A DNA stretch of 64,000 bases, taken from Carettochelys insculpta. Taxonomy: Eukaryota > Chordata > Testudines > Carettochelyidae. Under the pieces are notes generated by a model. That model had not been told where the DNA came from, ran no database searches, and worked only from the letters and a program-made list of their open reading frames with translations. A program made the position numbers and the translations under genes. Shown here piece by piece: positions 11,595 to 22,436 of this stretch. Numbering within the stretch: the stretch's first letter is position 1; every line of letters starts with the position of its first letter. The stretch covers positions 97,443,001-97,507,000 of the forward strand of contig NC_134141.1 of NCBI RefSeq assembly GCF_033958435.1, read 5' to 3'.

Positions 11595-13113
11595 GAACAA
11601 AGGAGACAGAAGCGACTGCAACAACTACCGTGGAATCTCCCTCCTAAACGTCACTGGTAAACTGTTCGCTCGCGTCATCCTTGGCAGACTCCAGAAGATT
11701 GCTGAGAGGGTGTACCCCGAATCGCAGTGTGGATTCTGCGCAGAGAGGTCTACCATTGACATGGTCTTCTCTCTAAGGCAGCTGCAGGAGAAATGCAGGG
11801 AGCAGAGGAAACCACTCTACGTAGCCTTCATTGACCTGACCAAGGCCTTTGACTTGGTCAGCAGGGATGGTCTGTTCAAACTGCTCCACAAGATAGGCTG
11901 TCCTCCACAGTTACTCAAGATGATCCAGTCATTCCACGAAGACATGAGAGGAACCATCCAATATGATGGCGCTTTATCGGATGCTTTCAGAATTGGGAGC
12001 GGCGTCAAACAAGGATGCGTGCTTGCTCCAACATTGTTCGGGATCTTCTTTGCACTCCTCCTGAAGCATGCCTTTGGATCTTCAACAGAGGGCATCTTGC
12101 TGCACACAAGATCTGATGGGAAACTGTTTAATCTTGCAAGGCTGAAAGCTAAGTCTAAGGTGCGGGAGGTCCTCATCATAGACATGCTGTTTGCAGACGA
12201 TGCTGCTGTAGTGTCTCACACAGAAGACCAGCTTCAAAAACTGCTGGATCAGTTCTCCAAAGCATGCAAGGACTTTGGGCTTACCATCAGCCTAAAGAAG
12301 ACAAACGTACTCGGTCAGGATGTTGCTGAATCCGCATCAATCAGCATTGACAACTATACATTAGAGGTCATCCACGAGTTCGTTTACCTCGGGTCCACCG
12401 TCACTGACACACTGTTATTGGACACTGAGCTAAATAGGAGGATCAGAAAAGTGGCCACAACTCTGTCCAGACTCAGCAAGAGAGTGTGGAATAACAACAA
12501 GCTGTACACTCACACCAAAATGCAAGTCTACAGAGCCTGCATCCTCAGCACCCTCCTTTATGGCAGCGAGACTTGGACCCTGTATGCCCGCCAGGAAAAG
12601 AGGCTGAGCGTCTTCCACTTGCGCTGCCTCAGGCGCATCCTTGGAATATCATGGAAGGACAGAGTGACCAACACCGCTGTCCTTGAGCAAGCTGGAGTCC
12701 CAACCATGCGCACCCTCCTCAGGCAGTGTCAGCTCCGCTGGCTTGGCCACATCCACAGGATGAATGATGGAATGATTCCAAAAGACATCCTGTATGGTGA
12801 GCTAGCCTCCGGCAAAAGACCTCCCGGACGCCCCCAGTTGCGCTACAAAGATGTCTGCAAGAGACACCTCAGAGAGGTAGACATCGAGCTGGACAACTGG
12901 GAAGAACTAGCAGATGACCCCAGCAGATGGAGGCAGGGGTTACTCAAGGGCCTTCAGAAGGGCGAGATGAGGATCAGACAGCTAGCAGAGGAGAAGCGAG
13001 CACACAGAAAGCACACTAAGGACTTGCCAGACACCCACCACATCTGCAAGAGATGCAGCAAGGACTGTCACTCTCGTGTGGGTCTTTATAGTGACAATAG
13101 ACGCTGTAAATGA
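11588..13113 (+). CDS. LINE reverse transcriptase, catalytic core and C-terminal zinc motif
   Basis: The open frame (nominally 11494-13113, 539 codons) becomes homologous at about 11588 with TLYKNKGDRSDCNNYRGISL. Motifs in order: CGF.AERSTIDMVFSLRQ (about residue 80), the motif A block AFIDLTKAFDLV (about 110), GVKQGCVLAPTLFG (about 170), the active site FADDAAV (about 233), the thumb LTISLKKTNVLGQ, then FVYLGSTVTD, YGSETWTL, RRILGISWKDRVTN, RWLGHIHRM and ELASGKRPPGRPQLRYKDVC. It ends in a finger-like CKRCSKDCHSRVGLYS...C motif (about 519-538). Catalytic Asp residues in motifs A and C are present. The protein would copy LINE RNA at the insertion site. Without the endonuclease and N-terminus it is not autonomous. 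There are no internal stops, unlike the neighbouring elements. Confidence 0.9.
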
Positions 13114-13181
13114 AGTCCTCAGTTGAAACTATAAAGGGCGCGATCCATAGTCTATGCAGACTGAAGGATGCCTACTACTAA

Positions 13182-15804
13182 TCGAAGTGGTAGTTGTGGC
13201 TATCAGCCTTCTCAAATTTTGATACAAAGAGGAGCTCTGAGATAACAGGGGAACAATAATCATTGCTACAACCTTTGAAGAGATTGTGGCTTTTGTTTCC
13301 CTTGTCCTGTTCCCACCCATCTCATGGCATTCAGCATCACTTTAAGATGCATTCATCCCCTGTGCATTTGTATCTCAAAGGCTGGAGTTGACTCCACAGT
13401 CTGTCCCCAGATGTACTACAAATTGCTAGTGGTGATACAATTGTATATTTAGCAAACAAGATACAATTTAACCACATTCTACCAAATGATTTAGATATTT
13501 AGGCCAACAGATAGAAATGCTGCTTAATTATACTTGTTAGGAAAAGCTGGAGGCAACAGAGCAAAATAACTACAGGGTGTGGTTAAGTTTAAGTATAAAG
13601 GGATATAGACTTGTTTATAGTGGTATTTAATCCACTGGCTGCTGATAGTCAAATAAAATTTTGCTTATTACTTCTACTCTTGGCAATAAATATGTCTGTA
13701 AATGAACAACTTGTTACTACTTATATCCGTCATGAGCAGGTATCTAAGTGAAACACAGACGTTGCTGCTGGGTGTGAGTGGGAGGATGGAAAATAGCTCA
13801 TTTCTTCAGGATGTAGAGAAAGGAATCCAAAAGAGATTTAAAGCTCTCGTGTACGCCAACAACAATTTATTATTATTCTGCAAAAGTGAAGTTGGAGAAC
13901 AAAGAATGCTTAACTCAAATAATTGTTAATGAAACATGTCTCAAAGAATGAAGCATGTTTTAATTTCGAGTCTATACCATCTCCCCAGTGCATCAGACCC
14001 ACCTTAGGGGAAAAAACAGGTTAAGACTCGCTTTGGAGACCAGAAATGATTAGTGCTGTTCCTAGCTCAGTCAAAGAAAGTGTTACCGGAAAGTGCTCTG
14101 TCCCCAGGGCTGAATGCACTGCCTTTGTAATGTTTCCTGTCTCCACTTCCAAGAGAACTGGGCCTAAGGATTGAGTTGGCCTGTGCAGCAATGAAATATG
14201 AACCACGGGGCCAGTTCTTTAGGGGTGTGTATTAGCGTAGTTAATTAATGCAAAGTTGCCAGCTCCAGAAAGCTTTAAGAAGCTTGCTCTATTAGCTTAT
14301 CAAGGCGAATGTGAAGAGATGACTCTCGATCACTTTCCATTAGTGAAGCAGGGAGAGAATTTATAATAGAAAAGATATCTTCAGTCTAGCGGGCAAATGT
14401 ATAATAAGATCCAAAGGCTGGAAGTTGGAGTTCTGTAAATTCAAAGTGCAAATAAGGAGCAGATTTTTAATGAGGGTAACTCAAATAGCCATTTAACTCA
14501 TTTACCTTGGCAAATGGTGGCTTCTCCGTCATTGAATGTCTTTAAATCAGGACTGGGTGACTTTCTAAAAGATATGCTCTAGGTCAGCTGATAGGTACTG
14601 AGCTTGATACCAGAATCTGCATGAAATTCCATGGCATGTGTTGTACAGGAGATTAGATGGTTGTAATCATCCCTGCGAGCCTTAAATCTTCTTCTTTTTT
14701 TTTCCCCTAAGAACCAATTTTGATGCCAAGTCTACTTAAGAATTTTATAAATGGGCAATTGGCTATCACCTGATTTGTACTGTAAAATACACAGGATTTA
14801 TGTAACTTCAGGTATTTACATTGCAAAAGTCTGTTCTCTATATCACTTATTAAAAATAGCCCTTCTCAAATATAAAACTTTGTATGGAAAAAGACAATGG
14901 CTTCACATGTGAGAAATTCATTTCCACATAATTGTGTCCCAGTGTTTCTACCCCTGAAGCATTACAAATTTTTAAGCTGAAATGGAGGCGGTAAATCTTC
15001 CTTTAGAAAGATGAACACTGTGCTGTGGGAATGGTTACTGAAATGGCTTTACTTTGAAGCAGAGCAAGAACACTTAATTTTTATTTACTATTGTAAAAGA
15101 AACCCTTTGATTACAGGAAAAAGCTGACAAATATGAAAATATGACTGTGATTTGGGCAGAATTCCAGAGACTTTAGAGAGAATGATGCTTTTATCTTCAG
15201 ATGGCCTTTGACTGCTGCATTTATTCCATTAATAGATCCAGTATGGGTAATGTCATACTTTGTGCATTTGCCTCTGTATCTGGCCTTTGTATAAACTGGA
15301 AGGGGAAGGTATATTGATATGTATCTCTACTGGAAATATGATGGAATAATATTCTGTTATTTCCCTGGAGTATTGGGAACACTGTAGAAAAGTTCAGTTC
15401 TTGATAAATGTCCAAGGTCAGGCTTTTATCTTCCCTAATTATAATTTTAAATATACCAAAATAAGAATAAAATTGATCCAAAGTTGTTGCAAATTTTATA
15501 TAAATGTGTTATTTCAGCCTCTCCTGAAGTAAGTAAAGTAGTTGTAATTAATCATATCTGGCTGCATTGGCTAATCTGGATTAAAGGACACTCTGAATGT
15601 GTGGTAGAAACAAAGGTGTTCAACATACAATGTTTCCTAGATACTGAATTTCATAAGACTCTGCCAGTTAAAAGTCTCCTGCCTTCTCTCTGCTAATGTG
15701 TCATTTTGGATATGAAACAGTTAGGTTTATGAAGCTATAGTTGATATTCAGCTGCTTGCACTTCATATCCAAAATGAGCTCTGGACAAGATGGATATTAC
15801 TTGC
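13182..15804. other. No gene seen
   Basis: No confident exon or repeat. The open frame 13702-13929 has no family features. The sequence is AT-rich and looks intronic or intergenic. Confidence 0.4.
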
Positions 15805-16008
15805 ACCGTTATAGCTCATTGGTTTGAACACTGCCCTGCTAAACCCAGGGTTGTGAATTCAATCCTGGAGGGGGACAATTTAGGGATCTGGGGCAAGCAG
15901 ATTAAAAAAAATCTGTCAGGGATGGTGATAGCTGATGGTGATGCTGTGAATGCAGGGGACTGGACTTGATAACCTCTCAAGGTCCCTTCCAGTTCTATAA
16001 AATAGGTA
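15805..16008 (+). mobile_element. tRNA-derived SINE with CR1-like tail (turtle Cry-type)
   Basis: The 5' part is tRNA-like: TATAGCTCATTGGTTTGAAC (box A region, about 15812-15822), CTGCTAAACCCAGGG (anticodon-arm region) and GGTTGTGAATTCAATCC (box B region, about 15849-15865). A unique middle with AGGGATCTGGGGCA follows. The 3' tail GGGGACTGGACTTGATAACC, then CAAGGTCCCTTCCAGTTCTA, matches the CR1 3' end. That suggests it was mobilised by the CR1 machinery. This architecture is the one described for Cry SINEs of cryptodiran turtles and is the best taxonomic clue in the window. Box A and B substitutions suggest it is transcriptionally inactive. Confidence 0.85.
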
Positions 16009-16963
16009 TACACAGGTGAGGGGGAAAGGACCCATTTCTGTGGAATGAAAGTGTTTATATTAGAGGCTTCAGTTAAAGAAGGCCTTCGTCCTCGCACCCT
16101 AATTTACACACGTATATGTGTGTGTGTATATTGGAAAGTGAAGAACTAGATCAGGAACTTAGGTGTTGCTATTTATACATCAGCTTCCCACAGGTAAAAT
16201 AGAGAGACAAAACAGCCCACAAAATTAATAGGTCTTCATTGTCAGAGAAAGCAAAATCCATTTACGAAACTCTCATTGAAACTTTTAGGTGGAAACCACT
16301 ACCAACTGTGGGCTTTAGCCTTCACTTCTGTCCCCATTCTCACACTCCTAGAAAAAATAAGTTTAATAGGACAAGTTATGATTTTGGTGAGGAGATGATG
16401 CCACCTGCATATCCAGGCCTCTAGACCTCTCCTACTTCAAGCACAGATCCTGACTAAGATCACACTTACTTTTTTTGTTTCACATGAATTCTGTTGACTT
16501 CTGTTATATGGAAACAATCTTTCCATAATTGACCTAGAGTTGCCTTCTCACAAGTCCAGCCAAAATCTTTATAAAAATATAAAATGTGAGAAATGTAAAA
16601 TATGTTTGGAAGTAAGAGAAAACAACAATTGCTGGTAAAATTAAAACACTCACTCTCCACTTGTATGTTACATTTTTGAGCTCTCCTACTGTCTCTGGGT
16701 ACCCATTCAGCCCAGTATTTCACTTTGTGGCTGTGAGTGAAGTTAGTTGAACTGTTTACCACAACAACACATTATATAAATAAGTCAGTCACATTGTAAC
16801 AAAATCTCAGAATGCCAAGCCAATAGTCATTGGCTGGGGGAAAAAAAAGAAAAAAAAAAAAGGCAATTGAAAGCAATGTATTATAAAGCACTCCAGTGCA
16901 CCCTTTTATACTGTTAGAAACATAGCACTTGCCATACTTCACTATTTGTCCCAATGGCTGTCA
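16009..16963. other. No gene seen; short TG repeat
   Basis: A short TA/TG-rich tract lies at about 16107-16130 and an A-rich tract at about 16841-16862. Otherwise nothing is recognisable. Confidence 0.4.
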
Positions 16964-17098
16964 TATAATTGAGAAAAGCAGTCAAGTAGCACTTTAAAGA
17001 CTAGCAAAATAATTTATTAGGTGAGTGCTACTTGACTGCTTTTTGTGCTGATAGTATATAGACTAGCACAGCTCCCTCTCTGTTATAATTGAGAAAAG
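16964..17098 (+). mobile_element. Family R retroelement insertion, copy 2, with 5' inversion and 15-bp target duplication
   Basis: An exact 15-bp duplication TATAATTGAGAAAAG flanks the insert (16964-16978 and 17084-17098). The insert begins with inverted sequence: GCAGTCAAGTAGCAC at its left is the exact complement of GTGCTACTTGACTGC in its right half. The right part then runs into GATAGTATATAGACTAGCAC and ends CTCCCTCTCTGT, the same 3' end as the 19033-19615 copy. The overlap between inverted and direct parts is only about 15 bp, as expected for a twin-priming type 5' inversion. A long exact duplication argues for target-primed retroposition. Confidence 0.85.
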
Positions 17099-17567
17099 TG
17101 TAAAACATCCGTAATACACCTACTTGTGTTGTGTTGTATAATGGTGGAATTCTTTTTAACCCAACCTTGTGATCATTTCCTGAAAAGGAAATTTATACCT
17201 CATGCTGTTTTAGTCTAGTAGTGTAGTTACAGATGCTATTCTTACTACCATACACAATAAGAGGGAAAAGATGAGGTAACATCTTTTATAAGACCAACAT
17301 CTGTTGGTGAAAGACAAGCTTTTGAGCTACCCAGAGATCATGTTTAGGTCTGGGAAATCAGAGTGTGGCAGCTAAATACAAGGTGGAACAGATTGTTTAG
17401 CCTAAGTAGTTAACACACGTTGGAAGAGACTATTTGAAGTAAAGTTGCCTGTTAATCTTTTGCAGATACAGGACAAAAAGGAGGGGTTATAGGGTTGCGG
17501 AGTCTTGTGCTAAGCCATAAATCTAGTGTATATATTAAGTGTGTGTATTAAGACTGTGACTTTTAGT
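17099..17567. other. No gene seen
   Basis: A segment at about 17255-17345 (AAGATGAGGTAACATCTTTT, AGACCAACATCTGTTGGTGA, GACAAGCTTTTGAGCTACCC) resembles a common reptilian dispersed repeat, but its boundaries are not clear. Confidence 0.35.
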
Positions 17568-17942
17568 GTCTAGCACCGTGGTGTCCAATACACTCCCTGT
17601 TTGCCACATGTGGCGAAGGGGGCAGCATAGTGTGGCAGAATGCGGCTTAGCAGAGCCGAACATGTGGGTCGCCCCTCTGGGCGCTCCATGCATGTGACCC
17701 AGCACGTGATGGGACAAGCACATGAAGGCGACTCCTCTGGCCCTATCAGGCTGCAGACACAGTGCAGCAAGTGTGGCATGGCTCCAGCCCAGGGCGGCTC
17801 ACATGGCTCTAAGTGAATAATCTCATGGAGGGGGGTGCCTGGCTGAGGGGGGGGTACCTTGTTGGGGGGAGGAGGTGACACCTGACTGGGTGGGGGCGTG
17901 TGACAATTGGTTTAATTTCTCGTGGACACCACTGGTCTAGCA
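17568..17942. mobile_element. Non-autonomous hAT element with exact 8-bp target duplication
   Basis: The element at 17576-17934 is flanked by a perfect 8-bp duplication GTCTAGCA (17568-17575 and 17935-17942), the hAT hallmark length. Its ends are CCGTGGTGTCCA on the left and TGGACACCACTG on the right, inverted repeats that differ only at the second base. The 359-bp interior is GC-rich with G-runs and contains no transposase, although minus-strand frames stay open by composition. The preserved duplication implies a fairly young insertion. Confidence 0.88.
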
Positions 17943-19019
17943 AAATTGTGAATTTAAGCACTCCTGGTTTTGTCTGTCATTTGGCTGTGTAAGTTCATTG
18001 AAGAGCATAGTGTTGGTCCAGCTTGACTCCTGCCGTTGTTGTGAGGGTTTTTAGTGCGCTGGAGGAGGTGTACCACACGCTGTTGTGCTAGGCAGGAATG
18101 AGAGAAGCTTCCTAAAACTGAGGGGCTGACTGGCACTCAAACTGTAGCCCTGCCCTCCATGCCTCCCCTTCCTCCAGCTTATGCTGCCTCTCCCCGCTGA
18201 GCCCCTGTACTTGTGCACTGCACCTTCCCACTAAGGCCCCACCCCTCAATTGCTCCTCTCTCATTTTCCCTCCATTGCTTGGCCATGCAGCCAGTGAAAG
18301 GTGGGAGAACATAGCCCTTCCGCTCTTAAAAGTGATGCAATCATGGTCCTATTGCCTCCCCTGTTTCAGCATACATTTGTGTATGACCAATGGGTTTTGA
18401 AAGTAGTGCTGTGCATTATTTCTATAATGCACTTGGTTCAGTAGCATCCTGCACTGGAGTTCCACAGTCTAATATGTTTCATATATTGTTACCTTTCAAT
18501 TTAGCTGAACTGTGTCTTTTTTTCTTTAAAAAAAATCCTTATGGCTTCCATTATTTCATGAGTCAGTAGTAGATCATCTTCTTCCCTTAAACTTTCAAAA
18601 CCAGAGTGATATGTTCTGATTTGTAATTTCATTGATTCTAAGGCAGTCACATTTAATTAATACAAGCATGTAGGGAGAATGAAGCCCTATGTAATTCTGT
18701 TAATTTTTTAGTGGTTTTTGTTTTTTAATTAGACTTCTAATCTTTGGGGGGTGTCGTGGGTATTTATGGTTGGATTGTATTTCTCTCTCTTTAAGGGTTT
18801 GGGTTTACTGTTCAAGTAAAATAGTGCTTAGCTTTTACCGTATCAGTGCCTATTGATTGTTAGTAAATCTCATTTGGCTTTTCCATATGGTATCATCAAG
18901 GTCACGTGTAATTGAGATGTTCCAAGAGATCATGGAGAAAAAGATAGCTTTTTTTTTTTCTTCCTCATCTATGAGAACGTGTATCCAGTAAGTGGTAGCT
19001 GAATCCTGTTGAACAAGTG
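17943..19019. other. No gene seen
   Basis: A GC-richer pyrimidine tract (about 18120-18300) makes reading frames open without family features. The remainder is AT-rich. No repeat was identified. Confidence 0.4.
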
Positions 19020-19628
19020 TAGTCTCCTTAAGAAAGCCATCCAACAGCACTTTAAAGACTAACAAAATAGTTTATTAGGTGATGAGTTTTCATGGGACAG
19101 ACCCACTTCTTCAGATGATAGCCATACCAGAACAGACTCTATTTAAGGCACAGAGAACCAAAAGTAGTAATCAAGTTTGACAAATCAGAAGAATTGTTAT
19201 CAAGGTAAGCAAATCAGAGAGCAGAGGGGCAGAAGGGAGTGGAGGAGATTCAAGAATTAGATGAAGCAGAGTATTCAGAAGAGCCCCTATAATGAGCTAG
19301 AAAATTGTGATCCCAGTTCAAACCATGTGTTAATGTGTCGAATTTATTCTTGACTCTCCCCTCCCCCTTCTGCCCTCTGCTTTCTGATTTGCTTATCTTG
19401 ATAATAATTCTTCTGATTTGTCAACCTTGATTACTATTTTTGGTTCTCTTTGCCTTAAATATTGAGTCTGTTCTAGCATGGCTGTCATCTGAAGAAGTGG
19501 GTCTGTCCGACGAAAGCTCATCACCTAATAAATTATTTTGTTAGTCTTTAAAGTGCTATTGGACTGCTTTTTTGTTTTGATAGTATATAGACTAGCACAG
19601 CTATCTCTCTGTTACTAGTCTCCTTAAG
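19020..19628. mobile_element. Family R retroelement, copy 3: palindromic insertion with 13-bp target duplication
   Basis: The 583-bp insert at 19033-19615 is flanked by an exact 13-bp duplication TAGTCTCCTTAAG (19020-19032 and 19616-19628). It consists of two head-to-head arms of the same element: minus orientation about 19033-19262 and plus orientation about 19338-19615, with a spacer of about 75 bp. Both arms carry GAAGAAGTGGGTCTGTCC, TCATCACCTAATAAA, GTTAGTCTTTAAAGTGCT and a C/T-rich block with TTCTGCCC. Only the right arm has the 3' end GATAGTATATAGACTAGCAC...CTCTCTGTTAC. There is no coding capacity. The long duplication indicates retroposition; full arm duplication goes beyond simple twin priming. 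Confidence 0.85.
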
Positions 19629-22312
19629 GTGTCAGATAAGCAATTTGGTTCATTCTTTTTTCTAAGTATTTTCAAATGATCCTAAATTGAGAGAGCCATA
19701 ATTTCTGTGACTCCAGCTAAATGGTGTCTCCAGTATTTGAAAAGAATTTTGTATTCATTCCAGAGCACTGTGAAATTCCTGTAATCTTTCAGATATGTCT
19801 CATCAGTGGCTGTTCACATGACTGTTGAGTAGCTTGAAAAGATCACTCAAAATTATAGCTGCATACTATCCTATCTCATCTCATTGGTGTCCACATTCAT
19901 ATTTTAGACTGTAATACAGAATGGTGTTTCCTTTGGAGTAAGCATTTCCTGATCAGAGTACAGTATCAATGCAAAATATTTAAGAGAAATCTGTAAATTT
20001 CAGCAATCTTTCTTAAATTTTCCAGCACTGTTGTTGTAAATTCTTTTAACATTTTCCCAGATTTTGTGTTCCCAATGTATGTACTGTAGATTATAAGTGA
20101 GCTGAAGCAGAAAAGGATACTACTGTATTAATTTTTGTGCTGTCATACGTATAGTTTCATGCTTCACTTATGTATATCTGGCACTCAAGAAATAAAGAGG
20201 GGTGAGAGAGACTGAGGAGTGAACTAAGCCACATTTCAGATTCCAGATTTGACTTTAGGGAGTACAATACCAATATGGACACTTACATACAAGTTTTAAG
20301 TACAAAAATAGCTACCAGAGAGAGAGATGTGCCACAGCCTTTGAAAGTAATCCTTACTGAAGAAAAACAGTATCTATGAAACATATCATCTGGTTTAACT
20401 AGATAAATCTAATCAAGGTTGTATTTTCTTTTAGACTTTTATTCATTTTCTTCCATCCAGTTATGCTTGGATGATACGTTGTGTACTGCATGTCTAAAGA
20501 GAAACAAATGTTCTGAAGAAGTAATGGAAACTGAATGAGTTTTGTCTACAAAAGTCATTTTTAAAGAGTATCATGTCCTAATTAAGTTCTTAGTATTCCC
20601 AGTTATTAATAAGGGACAAGAAGTGATTCTAGGCACTAAATTCTATTTTATTACATTTTTGGCAGATGAAAATGAAGCAAATGTTCAGTTACATGGACTT
20701 TTCTAGAACTGGAAGATTCATTTGCAGTATTATAAACGTTAAGGGGTGCCTTTTGCAACAACTGCTATATGAAATCATTCATCCCTCCAGGAATATGTGA
20801 ATTGGGAGTATGTATGAGGTTTTTTATCACAATTCTGCAATAATGATGATTTTACTACTTAAAGATATGTACTCCATCCTAGGGATAGCCACAAATATTT
20901 TTATCAGTAACTTGTTAAAGTGCCATGTCATTAATGTATATTGCTTAAGAACTTCCGGTCATTTTAATGCTGTATTTTAAGCTATCCAGTTGTGTGTTGG
21001 AACCTCTATACTTAAATTTTGCCACTGTGCTTTGATTCCAGGAGTGTGATAGATAGCATCTTGGAGGTATGTAGGCAAATTCCTTTATGCTCTTGACACA
21101 TTCCTACCTGTGAAGTTGTATTTTCTTTACTAATCTTTGGTATCAACAGCAAATGACAGTGTACAGTTATCCCAAATTCTTGTGTGTATCTGTGTTTGAA
21201 GGGATTTTGAATAGTCATGTTTGTTAAGGGTGATTGTTGGTTCTGCTGTTATCAGTAGCTAGGATGTAGGATGGTGCTTTCTTCTTCTGAGGCAGGCAAT
21301 AATTTGTGTTCACTGCAAGTTACATTCTTTTTGCTCTTTGTAATAGATAACACATTAGCTGGCTTCATAATTCCTGCTTTATTTTTGGTTTGTGTGGCTG
21401 TAAAGTCAGCTACAGGGGATAGTTCTAGCTATCTCAGGAAATATTTTTCTTTAATTGAATGGTTTTATTAAAAACTTCTGATATGAAGGTAAGAATCAAT
21501 TCAAAAAGAAGGCACATCTGTATTTTGCTCCATATCAGTTTATGTTGCGAGTTTGTTGTACTGAGGATTAAGGAAACGCTTTTCTAGGTAGATCCCTATA
21601 TTTATATAAAGACAGTTTAATAAAGATCCCATATTGGCACTGTGTCGTGCAGTGTAATGAAGATGGACCAAACAGTTTTGAAAGCCTCTGTGTTATTTGA
21701 CTGGAAGGAAATTCTGTGTACAGATTTTTTTTCTTTTGCTTTAATGAAAAATATAAGGGAAGATATTTCCAATCTGGGAGCCTGAAATTAAACTACTGAA
21801 TGAGTACCTAAGTGTAGACTATTTAGGTGACCCGATGACCTAATGTTCTTTCATGCTTGAGATCCCGAAGTGCTCAGCATTTCTGAAAATATTTAATTAT
21901 ACATCTGAATGTAGTTGTAAGAATCTAACTTTTGGTGTCCAATTTGAAAACTTTGGCCTAAATAACAATCATTCTTTATGTTACCTAAAGAAACTCAGTC
22001 CAAAGTATGGGTAAAAGGCATGTTTCGGATATCATCCAGGGAGTGTGAGGGACCTGTAAGAGTTGGTGCTGCCCAAATGGTGATGTATTGACCTTGAAGT
22101 GTGTTACATTCCTTCTCCAATTGTGTCTTATGGTTACTCTGCGAAGGGAGGGAGATGTTCAGCGGACAAGCTATGTGGCGAGGGAGAGAGAAGCAGAGTT
22201 TAGTGACAAGCTGAAGTGTATCAAGATCCTTCACCTTGAGTTGAGGGAGAAAAAGAGATTGCAAGGAAGCTCCTTTGAAAACACCAACACTTAATACAAC
22301 TAATCACTTAAG
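19629..22312. other. No gene seen
   Basis: Long AT-rich unassigned stretch. Reading frames at 21012-21218 and 21271-21471 show no family features. No repeat boundary was recognised. Confidence 0.4.
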
Positions 22313-22412
22313 TTTTGATTCAGTGAAATACTTAAGCACATGCTTAATTTTAGACACAATTTTAATGCTGTCTCTATTTGGCAAAGCACTTGTGTGTGCT
22401 TAAATTCTTCTG
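22313..22412. repeat. Amniote palindromic repeat fragment (CTTAAGCACATGCTTAA type)
   Basis: GATTCAGTGAAATACTTAAG followed by CACATGCTTAATTTTA, and a later GCAAAGCACTTGTGTGTGCT, resemble a known kind of short palindromic repeat in birds and reptiles built from GATTCAGCAAAGCACTTAAG and its complement. A similar fragment lies near 28420-28452. Confidence 0.45.
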
Positions 22413-22436
22413 TGTTCAAGGGAACAGCATCTAACT

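Larger units (their letters stand above)
11275..13181 (+). mobile_element. Non-LTR retrotransposon (LINE), 5'-truncated, nearly intact RT
   Basis: This is the 3' part of an APE-type LINE: reverse transcriptase, C-terminal domain and a short 3' UTR ending in CTACTACTA, a microsatellite-like end typical of non-LTR elements. The apurinic-endonuclease domain expected upstream is absent, so the copy is 5'-truncated at the tRNA-Gln boundary. It is visibly more GC-rich than its flanks and has only one frameshift, near 11590, which implies recent insertion compared with the heavily decayed CR1 and DIRS copies. The family, with the C-terminal CxxC...CHSRVGL finger, is widespread in animals. I do not assign it to a clade. 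No target duplication was found. Confidence 0.9.

Noticed and set aside
15810..15880. Functional tRNA gene
   Set aside because: The box A and B region belongs to a SINE: no closing acceptor stem, followed by a CR1-like tail.
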